Source: Candidatus Hydrogenedentota bacterium (GTDB taxonomy: Bacteria > Hydrogenedentota > Hydrogenedentia > Hydrogenedentales > JAEUWI01). From it: DNA of 64,000 nucleotides. The stretch spans positions 1 through 64,000 of the forward strand of contig JAEUWI010000014.1 in assembly GCA_016791475.1 (NCBI GenBank), given 5' to 3'. The notes beneath the pieces were generated by a model, which saw only the letters and a program-made list of their open reading frames with translations, was not told the DNA's origin and searched no databases. The number at the start of each line of letters is the position of its first letter. The first letter of the stretch is position 1. Made by a program: the position numbers and the translations under genes. Positions 43,475 to 50,416 of the stretch are shown piece after piece.

Positions 43475-43984
43475 ATGAAGAGCAAGCTGTTCTTTGCCGG
43501 CGCGCTGGCCCTGTGCCTCTTGAGCGCGGCCACCTACAACTGGTCCACGGTTTCCGCCCACGACGAGGCGGGCAAATTTGAGGGTGCGGACATCGATCTG
43601 CACTCCGCAACGCACGTCATTGAAGCCGCCATCAAGAAGGCCGAAGAGCTCGACACCAAGATGGATATCGCCATCGTGGACGCGGGCGCCAACTTGAAGG
43701 CCTTCGTGCGCATGGACGGCGCCTGGCTGGGCAGCATCGACATCGCCCAGAAGAAAGCACGCACAGCCCGCTACTTCGACATGAACACCGGCGTCATCGG
43801 CGAGCTGAGCCAGCCCGGCGGCGCGCTTTACAACATCGAGCACTCCAACGGCGGCCTGATCACCTTCCCCGGTGGCGTGCCGCTTAAGAACAAAGACGGC
43901 GTCATCATCGGCGCCATCGGCGTATCCGGATCCACGGTCGAAAACGACCACGCCGTCGCCGAAGCCGGCGCGGCCGCCCTGTAA
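43475..43984 (+). CDS. Secreted GlcG/HbpS-family haem-binding-like protein
   Basis: A 169-residue protein with an N-terminal signal peptide (residues 1-28, [19 protein letters not shown]) and one GlcG/HbpS domain. [32 protein letters not shown] and [37 protein letters not shown] are typical of the family. HbpS binds haem extracellularly and is redox linked in Streptomyces; other members are of unknown role. The adjacent divergent haem-synthesis genes make haem binding attractive but unproven. AAGGAAG precedes the ATG and a strong terminator follows. Confidence 0.85.
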   Translation: MKSKLFFAGALALCLLSAATYNWSTVSAHDEAGKFEGADIDLHSATHVIEAAIKKAEELDTKMDIAIVDAGANLKAFVRMDGAWLGSIDIAQKKARTARYFDMNTGVIGELSQPGGALYNIEHSNGGLITFPGGVPLKNKDGVIIGAIGVSGSTVENDHAVAEAGAAAL

Positions 43985-44002
43985 TCCATTTCCCAAGCCA
44001 TG

Positions 44003-44034
44003 GCCCCTTCGGTTCGCCGGAGGGGCTTTTTTTT
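44003..44034 (+). terminator. Rho-independent terminator of the GlcG-like gene
   Basis: GCCCCTTCGG (44003-44012) pairs with CCGGAGGGGC (44017-44026), with one T-G wobble, a TTCG-type loop and eight T after it. Confidence 0.9.
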
Positions 44035-44185
44035 ACAATGGACAATTGACAATGAACAATTGTCAATGACAATGAAATAGGACGAATTGGACCGATACGA
44101 CGGATTTGATCAGCCAGTTGATCGGCCTAAGCCGTCCTGATTTACTTTTTCATTGTCAATTGTCAATTGTCCATTGTCAATTGCT
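44035..44185. repeat. Composite element: heptamer inverted pair enclosing 9-mer units
   Basis: The left arm (44035-44076) is ACAATGG, ACAATTG, ACAATGA, ACAATTG, TCAATGA and a partial unit. The right arm (44151-44185) is CATTGTC, AATTGTC, AATTGTC, CATTGTC, AATTGCT, its inverted form. Between them are three 9-mers (44081-44107: GACGAATTG, GACCGATAC, GACGGATTT). The whole lies between the GlcG-like terminator and ybaB. Confidence 0.82.
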
Positions 44186-44272
44186 GCCCGAACTGTCAAC
44201 CGCCCCCTTCGCTGTGCTACCCTATAGGGATGCTCCTTTCAAGCAATCAGCACATTATAAAAAGGAAATACC

Positions 44273-44605
44273 GTGTTTAATTTTGGCGATATTGGGAAAA
44301 TGGGCAGCATGCTCAAGCAGGCGATGGAGGTGAAGGCGAAGATGGAGGAACTGAAGGAATCGCTGGGCAGCGAACGTATCGAAGCGGCCTCGGGCGCCGG
44401 CATGGTTCAAGTCGTTCTGACGGGCAAGATGGAGCTCGTTTCCATCAAGATCGACCCCGAGATCATCAATCCTGCCGAACCCGAAGTGCTGGAAACCATG
44501 ATCCAGGCCGCCTTCAACGAGGGTATCTTCAAGGCCCAGGAACTGGTGAAATCCAAGATGACCGAAATGACCGGCGGCATCGATATTCCCGGATTGACGA
44601 GCTAG
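44273..44605 (+). CDS. ybaB: YbaB/EbfC nucleoid-associated protein
   Basis: A 110-residue DNA-binding dimer. The helical N-terminus (KMGSMLKQAMEVKAKMEELKESL) and the core GAGMVQVVLTGKMELVSIKIDPE are typical of the family, as is the C-terminal MTGGIDIPGLTS. In many bacteria it sits beside dnaX and recR; here it leads ybaB-fmt-rsmB-PASTA. The start is GTG (44273) with AAAGGA 6 bp upstream, and its TAG overlaps the fmt GTG. Confidence 0.95.
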   Translation: MFNFGDIGKMGSMLKQAMEVKAKMEELKESLGSERIEAASGAGMVQVVLTGKMELVSIKIDPEIINPAEPEVLETMIQAAFNEGIFKAQELVKSKMTEMTGGIDIPGLTS

Positions 44606-45540
44606 TGCGAACCGTATTCTTCGGCACACCGGACATTGCGGTCCCGTCGCTCCAGGCGATCGAAGCGCTCCACGAGGTGACTGCGGTGGTATGCCAGCCC
44701 GACCGGCCTCAGGGGCGCAGCAGCAAGCTGGTGCCGCCCCCCGTCAAGGTGGCGGCGGAGAAGCTGGGAATCCCCGTGCACCAGCCAGAGAAACTGAACG
44801 ACGGAACGTTTGAGGCCTGGTTGAAAGCCCAGGCGCCGGAAGTTTGCATGATCGCCGCCTATGGCCGACTGTTGAAGCAGCCCCTGCTCGACATTCCCAC
44901 CCACGGCTGGCTCAACATGCACCCGAGCCTCCTGCCCAAATACCGGGGGCCCTCCCCCATTCAGTCCGCCATCCTGAATGGCGACACCGTGACCGGGGTC
45001 AGCATCATGCGTCTGGTGCTCGAAATGGATGCGGGCGACCTGTTGCTTCAGGAGCGTGTCGAGATCGGTGAAAATGAAACCGCCGTGGAACTCGCCCAGC
45101 GTCTGGGCATCCTGGGAGCGGAATTGATGTTCAAGGGCCTGCGCCTGATCGAGGAGGGCAACGCCGTCTTCACGCCCCAGGATCCGGCGGGCGTGGTGGA
45201 ATGCAAAATGTTTGAAAAAAATGACGGGCAAATCCGGTGGGGAGCATCCGCCCGCGAAATTCACAACCTGGTGCGCGCCGCCCAGCCCTGGCCCATCGCC
45301 CACTGCGAACTCGGTGGCGAGGTCTACCGCATCCACGAAACACGCCTGACGGACGGCACCGCCGCGTCCGCGCCCGGCACGGTTGAAGAAGTACTCAAGG
45401 ATCGCCTGGTGGTTTCCACGGGTGAAGGCCGCATCGCCATCACTCAGATTCAGGGCCCCGGCAAACGGGTCATGAACACGGGCGACTTCCTGCGGGGCCA
45501 CAAACTGGACGCAGGCGCGACCTTCACGGACCTTCACTGA
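44605..45540 (+). CDS. fmt: Methionyl-tRNA formyltransferase
   Basis: A 311-residue enzyme that formylates initiator Met-tRNA using 10-formyl-THF. The N-terminal FFGTPDIAVPSLQAI, the catalytic core NMHPSLLPKYRGPSPIQ (Asn and His of the triad) and the VTGVSIMRLVLEMDAGDLL segment with its Asp are complete. The C-terminal OB-like tRNA-binding domain is present. GTG start overlaps the ybaB TAG by one base (TAGTG), and the TGA overlaps the rsmB ATG (TGATG), so all three are coupled. fmt-rsmB adjacency is common. Confidence 0.97.
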   Translation: MRTVFFGTPDIAVPSLQAIEALHEVTAVVCQPDRPQGRSSKLVPPPVKVAAEKLGIPVHQPEKLNDGTFEAWLKAQAPEVCMIAAYGRLLKQPLLDIPTHGWLNMHPSLLPKYRGPSPIQSAILNGDTVTGVSIMRLVLEMDAGDLLLQERVEIGENETAVELAQRLGILGAELMFKGLRLIEEGNAVFTPQDPAGVVECKMFEKNDGQIRWGASAREIHNLVRAAQPWPIAHCELGGEVYRIHETRLTDGTAASAPGTVEEVLKDRLVVSTGEGRIAITQIQGPGKRVMNTGDFLRGHKLDAGATFTDLH

Positions 45541-46874
45541 TGCCCGCCGAACCGGTACGCGACGCCGCCCTGGATGTACTTCTCCGTGTGTTCGATGAAC
45601 GCGCGGTCTACCTGGATGTTTCCCTGGACAAGACCCAGCGGCGCAAGAAGCTCTCCGAACGGGGACGGCGCTTTCTCGGTATGCTCGTCTATGGGACGGT
45701 TCGCCACAAAACGCTTTGCGATTTTGTGCTTCAGCAGTACTGCCACCAGCCCCTGGACGAGCTGCCGCTGGTCATCCGGACGATTCTCCAGATGGCGGTG
45801 TTCCAATCGCTCTTCTGCGATCAGGTGACCCACCCCGCCATGGTCCATACCTCGGTGGATCTGGCCAAGCATCGCACCCATGCGGGCCTCGCCCGTATGG
45901 TTAATGCCGTACTGCGCAAAGTGCCCCAGCGCCTGGACGAGATCACCTTTCCCGACCCGGAAAAGGAACTGGCAAAGTACCTCAAGATCCGGCACTCCAT
46001 GCCCAAGTGGCTCATCCGAAAGTGGATGGACCAGTTCGGTGACGAGACGGCCCGCGCGCTGTGCGAAGCCTCCTGCGAGACGGCGGACAGCATCCTGCGG
46101 GTGAACACCCTCAAGACGACCAAGGCTGAACTCTTGGAACGCCTCGGGAACTCCGGCGTCGTCGCTGCGGACGACGTGCCCCTGCCCGATGCGCTTCGCG
46201 TGATTCAGGGCGGAGCCCTGCCCCGTACCAAGTGGTTCCAGCAGGGCCATTTCTTCCTGCAGGACACGGCCTCCATGCTCCCGGCGCTGTTGTTGGAACC
46301 CCGGCCGGGCGAGCGGGTATTGGATATGTGTGCCGCGCCGGGTGGCAAGACCACACACCTGGCGGAACTGGCGGAGGGCGGAGCCCATATCATTGCGATG
46401 GACGCCAGCCGGACCCGTCTTTGGAAGGTGCTGGAGAATATCGAGCGCCTCGAAACTCCCGGTATCAGCGTGGTTTGCGGTGACGGCATGAACCCGCCTA
46501 TTCGGGGTGAGTTCGACCGGGTGCTGGTGGATGCGCCGTGCAGCGGACTGGGTACGCTCCGGAGGCACCCCGACCTGAAATGGCGGATGACGCAGGAATC
46601 GATAGACGAAATGGCCCGAAACCAGCGGACCCTGTTGCGATCCGCCATTGGCCTCTGCAAAAATAACGGAATTATTGTCTATTCCGTGTGTACTTTTACC
46701 CCCGAGGAAACCACTACGGTCATCGAATCCGTGCTGGCCGAGGGCGGCGTCACGCTGGAAAACGGACCGGAGTATCTCAATACGTGGAACATCGCCCAGG
46801 GAATGTATCAGAGCCTCCCCTCCAGCGGAGCTTGGGACGGATTCTTCTTGACGCGGTTTCGGAAACAATCCTGA
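45540..46874 (+). CDS. rsmB: 16S rRNA cytosine-C5 methyltransferase RsmB
   Basis: A 444-residue enzyme making m5C967 (E. coli numbering) in 16S rRNA. The NusB-like N-terminal domain covers about residues 1-150. The SAM site is VLDMCAAPGGKTTHLAELA, motif IV DAPCSGLGTLRRHPD holds one catalytic Cys and motif VI YSVCTFTPEE the nucleophilic Cys. Length is standard. It overlaps fmt at its start, and its stop overlaps the frame of the following PASTA gene. Confidence 0.97.
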   Translation: MPAEPVRDAALDVLLRVFDERAVYLDVSLDKTQRRKKLSERGRRFLGMLVYGTVRHKTLCDFVLQQYCHQPLDELPLVIRTILQMAVFQSLFCDQVTHPAMVHTSVDLAKHRTHAGLARMVNAVLRKVPQRLDEITFPDPEKELAKYLKIRHSMPKWLIRKWMDQFGDETARALCEASCETADSILRVNTLKTTKAELLERLGNSGVVAADDVPLPDALRVIQGGALPRTKWFQQGHFFLQDTASMLPALLLEPRPGERVLDMCAAPGGKTTHLAELAEGGAHIIAMDASRTRLWKVLENIERLETPGISVVCGDGMNPPIRGEFDRVLVDAPCSGLGTLRRHPDLKWRMTQESIDEMARNQRTLLRSAIGLCKNNGIIVYSVCTFTPEETTTVIESVLAEGGVTLENGPEYLNTWNIAQGMYQSLPSSGAWDGFFLTRFRKQS

Positions 46875-47899
46875 ACTTCGTCTTCTTTATCCTGAAATTC
46901 GCCGCCTGGGGCATCCAGTGGACGGCGGCCCTCGTCGTGTTCCTGGTGGTTATGGCCGGGGCGGGCTACTATGTTTTCATGGAGACGCTGGACGGCGGCG
47001 AGCCCGTGCAGGTGCCGAACATCATGAACCTGCCTCTGGACGAGGCCCAGAACCGTGTCGCGGAACAGGGCCTGGAGATGGGTCGGCCAAACAACGTGTG
47101 GCACGAGACCATTCCGAAGTACCACATTATCAGCCAGCGCCCCGCACCGGGCCGGGTGGTGCGCACGGGCCGGAAGGTCTACCCCACCGTCAGTATGGGC
47201 CGGGATTTCCTCACCGCCCCCGCTCTTGAAAAGGGGACGCTTGACGAGGCGCGATCCCAACTGGACAGTTCGCAATTCCGGCTGGGCAGCGTGGCGCGAA
47301 TCCGCCACAAGTCCCCGCGAAACACCGTGCTTTCCCAGTATCCGCCGCCCGGCGCGCCGCTGGAAAAACTGGGCGATCTTCACCTCCTGGTCAGCGAAGG
47401 CGACGCCCGTTATGAAGACTACATGCCCGACCTGCGGGAAAAGCCCGTCAGTGAAGTGGCTGCAATCATGGCCCCCTACAAAGTGGTCCTTGTGCCGAAG
47501 TATGTGGACATTCCCGATGCCCGCGAGGGCGTAGTGCTCAATCAGGATCCCCAGCCGGCCACGCTTATTACAGAAGGCCAGACGGTTACCTTCGAAGTAA
47601 AGTTGTCCAAGGATGAAGAGTTCCAGAAGGGCGTTGTCCGGCACCAAATGGCCATCGACTTCTATGACAAGGAAGTACGCGTGGATCGCATCGACAACTT
47701 CGGCAACCGCCAGGTTATCAAGAGCTACCCGCCGGCCTTCGACGAGCAGTCCCGGGCAAGCCGGGTAATCGGCGGCACACTCGCCATCTCTGTAACCTAT
47801 GTCAAGAACTGCACGGTGGAGATCTACGTCGACAACAATATCATCGCCGCCTATTCCCTGAAGAACGGCGAAGAGCCGGTGAAGTCCTCAGTGCCCTGA
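46871..47899 (+). CDS. Membrane-anchored PASTA-domain protein without kinase
   Basis: About 342 residues. A membrane helix (FAAWGIQWTAALVVFLVVM) is followed by three PASTA repeats: residues about 35-105 (VQVPNIMNLPLDEAQNRVAEQG), 110-170 and 175-235 (YMPDLREKPVSEVAAIMAPY). A C-terminal beta-rich domain, about 100 residues, contains VRHQMAIDFYDKEVRVDRI. PASTA domains bind peptidoglycan stems and normally sit on PknB kinases or high-molecular-weight PBPs. The start is unclear: no ATG or GTG precedes the helix outside the rsmB coding region. I give the CTG that overlaps the rsmB stop codon; the next ATG (46952) would cut the helix. Confidence 0.8.
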   Translation: MNFVFFILKFAAWGIQWTAALVVFLVVMAGAGYYVFMETLDGGEPVQVPNIMNLPLDEAQNRVAEQGLEMGRPNNVWHETIPKYHIISQRPAPGRVVRTGRKVYPTVSMGRDFLTAPALEKGTLDEARSQLDSSQFRLGSVARIRHKSPRNTVLSQYPPPGAPLEKLGDLHLLVSEGDARYEDYMPDLREKPVSEVAAIMAPYKVVLVPKYVDIPDAREGVVLNQDPQPATLITEGQTVTFEVKLSKDEEFQKGVVRHQMAIDFYDKEVRVDRIDNFGNRQVIKSYPPAFDEQSRASRVIGGTLAISVTYVKNCTVEIYVDNNIIAAYSLKNGEEPVKSSVP

Positions 47900-48276
47900 G
47901 CCCCACCGATCGTTGTCTTACAATTGAATCGTTAAACCACGAATGGACACGAATCCAAACAAATAAAGATTGAAGCGCGCGCAGGAAGCATCAATCTACC
48001 GTGTGGCTTTGGTGCTGCGCATTCACTTTTTTCTCCGCGCTATCCGTGGTCGGAAGACGAAATTGCTGACTGCGGAATGCATGGGTTGGCGGCATCTGAA
48101 CCATTTTGCTTTCGTTGAAATCTACGCGCTCCAGGCACAAGATATTGCTTTTTTCGTCCTCTTATTCGTGTGGATTGGTGTCCATTCGTGCTTAGAAAGA
48201 TTTGTAACCACTCGCGGATTCACCGTGCCCCCGTGAACCGCGCCTCAACCGGATGAACTGAAAAGGTAGACCCTTC
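47900..48276. other. Intergenic region holding a MITE-like element
   Basis: This 377-bp spacer between the PASTA gene and rpe consists mainly of the inverted-repeat element at 47934-48193. The remaining 80 bp before rpe contain a second degenerate CGCGGATTCACCG / GTGAACCGCG piece. No acceptable ORF is present. Confidence 0.6.
47934..48193. mobile_element. MITE-like inverted-repeat element, 260 bp
   Basis: The left end AAACCACGAATGGACACGAA (47934-47953) matches the reverse complement of the right end at 48172-48193 with about three mismatches over 22 bp. The 215-bp core is non-coding and AT-richer than the surroundings. The ends are related to those at 8968-9080 (AACC-CGAATGGA). I do not see a clear target-site duplication. 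Confidence 0.68.
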
Positions 48277-48921
48277 GTGTCTCAGATAAAGATTGCCCCC
48301 TCCATTCTCGCCAGCGATTTCAGTAAGCTCGGCGAAGAGATTTCCGATGTTATCACCGCCGGCGCCGACTGGATTCATGTCGATGTGATGGACGGTCACT
48401 TTGCCCCGAACATCACCCTCGGCCCCCCTGTTGTCGCGTCCATCCGCAAGCATTGCACCGTGCCCATGGATGTTCACCTGATGATCTCCGACCCCATGGC
48501 CTATGTGGCGGACTTTGCCAACGCGGGCGCGGACACGATCTCTTTCCATGTCGAAGCGACCGACCATCCCCTCCGTGTCATAGACAAGATCAAGGAACTG
48601 GGCTGTCTCGCGGGAATTGTGGTGAACCCCGGAACCCCGGAAGACGACATCGAGTACATCGTCGAACACGTCGACATGGTGCTCGTGATGACGGTCAACC
48701 CCGGATTTGGCGGCCAGGCCTTCATCCCAGACATGCTCCGGAAGATCACCAACGTCCGCGCCATGATGGATGGCCGGGATGTGGAAGTGGACGGCGGGAT
48801 TGACCCGAGCACGGCCCCTCTGGTCATTGAAGCGGGCGCCAACGTGCTCGTGGCGGGCAACTACATCTTCAAACACGAATCCTACCTCGAGGCGATTGAG
48901 TCACTGCGGGGTGGCGTGTAA
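48277..48921 (+). CDS. rpe: Ribulose-phosphate 3-epimerase
   Basis: A 214-residue TIM-barrel metalloenzyme interconverting ribulose 5-phosphate and xylulose 5-phosphate. IAPSILASDFSKLGEEI is the N-terminal signature, catalytic/metal residues are in HVDVMDGHFAPN and MDVHLMI, MTVNPGFGGQAFI is the phosphate loop and VDGGIDPSTAP the C-terminal motif. GTG start (48277) with AAAGG upstream. It works immediately downstream of Gnd in the pentose phosphate route. The 260-bp spacer after it (48922-49181) contains no gene I can support; a possible degenerate inverted repeat is noted there. Confidence 0.97.
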   Translation: MSQIKIAPSILASDFSKLGEEISDVITAGADWIHVDVMDGHFAPNITLGPPVVASIRKHCTVPMDVHLMISDPMAYVADFANAGADTISFHVEATDHPLRVIDKIKELGCLAGIVVNPGTPEDDIEYIVEHVDMVLVMTVNPGFGGQAFIPDMLRKITNVRAMMDGRDVEVDGGIDPSTAPLVIEAGANVLVAGNYIFKHESYLEAIESLRGGV

Positions 48922-49181
48922 TCGGGACGGACTCGCTTCCACTGCCCTCTTGGGCGCGAGCCAAATCGTTTGTTAAGGGTGCATCCGACATGGACGCAGC
49001 GAGTGCAACGTGCGTGCCCGTGGATGTGTGGGAAGACTTCACCTCTTGCGTCCCCGTTGCGAATCGGGCTTCCACGGGACACGCCGCCTCATTGGCGTGG
49101 ACTCCGCCCGGCTCGGTGGCGCACCTTGCACGCACTCACCTTGCTCAATTCAGTCGGCCGTGCGGCGGTACGTCCCCCGGA

Positions 49182-50384
49182 TTACTCCTCCGGGGACTCG
49201 CCCTCGGACGACGCGGCTACGCCCGTCATGTTTTCAAGGCCTTTCCATTGGGCGACACCGTCGCGAATGGACAGATACCACCCATCCGATTCGACTTCAT
49301 CGGAAACCAGCAGCGGGACGGTCGTGAGGGTGGTGTTGTTCAACGACACGGTTAACTCGCCCACCACCGACATGGGGCTCAGGGGAGCCTCCAGCTTTTC
49401 CGGATGTATGGCGGAGACCTCCACCTCGCTCATGAGGTTGCGCGGCAGAAGGATGGACACATCGCCACCCGCGCAGACCGAGGCCGTCTCCACCTTCCCG
49501 TGATAGACGGGAACATCCACACCCAGTGGCGCACCCTTTCCAATGAGGGTTATCTCGGCGTAGTCGTCCAGAAAGCGGTTGAACAGGTCTTCCGCGAGTT
49601 GAAAGCGCCCGTACTTGCTCTGAGAGCCCATAATCACACATACGAGCCGCCGCCCATTGCGCTGGGCCGTGGCCGCGACACAGAAGCCCGCCGCATTGAT
49701 GAAGCCGGTCTTCAGTCCATCGCAATCGGCCATGCGCCAGAGTAACTTGTTGGTATTGGACTTCACGGGCTCGTCCGGCCGAAACTGGAGTTCCTTCTGG
49801 CGCACGAGCGCCATAATCTGATCTTTCTGGATGCAGGCGAGGGCGAGCTGGGCCATATCGCGGGCGGTGGTTTCATCAAAGGACTTGCGGTCGGACGGCG
49901 GGAGTCCGTGCACGCCCCGGATGACCGTGTGGCTCATGCCGAGGGTCTTCGCCCGTTCATTCGCCACCTTCAGGTACGCCTCCGCGCTGCCCCACAGACC
50001 CTCGGCGACCGCCATGGCGGCGTCGTTGGCCGACGCCACCGCGACCGCCTGCATCATCTTGCCCAGAGGCCACTCCTCACCCACCTTTAACTGAACCTGC
50101 GTGCCCCCCATGCCCTGAGCGCGTTCCGTCACGGGGATCATGGTTTCGGGGACCCAGTCTCCCCGCTCGTAGCCCTCGGTTACGAGCAGCATGAGCATGA
50201 GCTTGATCATGCTCGCCGGTGGTCGCACCACATCGGCGTTTTCCTCGTACAGCACCAGCCCGCGATCCATCTCCATGCAGATGATGCTGTGGTTCTCGGG
50301 GTTGGCGGGTGCCGCAACGGTGGCGGAAACGCCGGCCAGGACGGCGGCGGCGCAGCAGAGCGGGTAAAGGAGGATTCTGGTCAT
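49182..50384 (-). CDS. dacA: D-alanyl-D-alanine carboxypeptidase, PBP5 type
   Basis: About 400 residues with the start at ATG 50384, which has GGAG 6 bp upstream; the ATG at 50396 overlaps that site and is rejected. A signal peptide covers residues 1-28. The penicillin-binding motifs are complete: SMIK (Ser58-Lys61), SAN near residue 115 and KTG in DCDGLKTGF near 225. A C-terminal beta domain (PBP5 C) follows; the usual amphipathic membrane anchor at the extreme C-terminus is not obvious (GVAASSEGESPEE). It trims pentapeptides, giving the tetrapeptides that L,D-transpeptidases such as the one at 17887-19134 use. Confidence 0.93.
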   Translation of the reverse strand: MTRILLYPLCCAAAVLAGVSATVAAPANPENHSIICMEMDRGLVLYEENADVVRPPASMIKLMLMLLVTEGYERGDWVPETMIPVTERAQGMGGTQVQLKVGEEWPLGKMMQAVAVASANDAAMAVAEGLWGSAEAYLKVANERAKTLGMSHTVIRGVHGLPPSDRKSFDETTARDMAQLALACIQKDQIMALVRQKELQFRPDEPVKSNTNKLLWRMADCDGLKTGFINAAGFCVAATAQRNGRRLVCVIMGSQSKYGRFQLAEDLFNRFLDDYAEITLIGKGAPLGVDVPVYHGKVETASVCAGGDVSILLPRNLMSEVEVSAIHPEKLEAPLSPMSVVGELTVSLNNTTLTTVPLLVSDEVESDGWYLSIRDGVAQWKGLENMTGVAASSEGESPEE

Positions 50385-50416
50385 TGCATGCTCCATATTT
50401 CAGGGACTTTTCTCGT

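Noticed and set aside
48922-49181. Spacer after rpe considered as another MITE
   Set aside because: Partial inverted similarity around GAGTGCAACGTGCG and CGCACCTTGCACGC is too weak to define ends.
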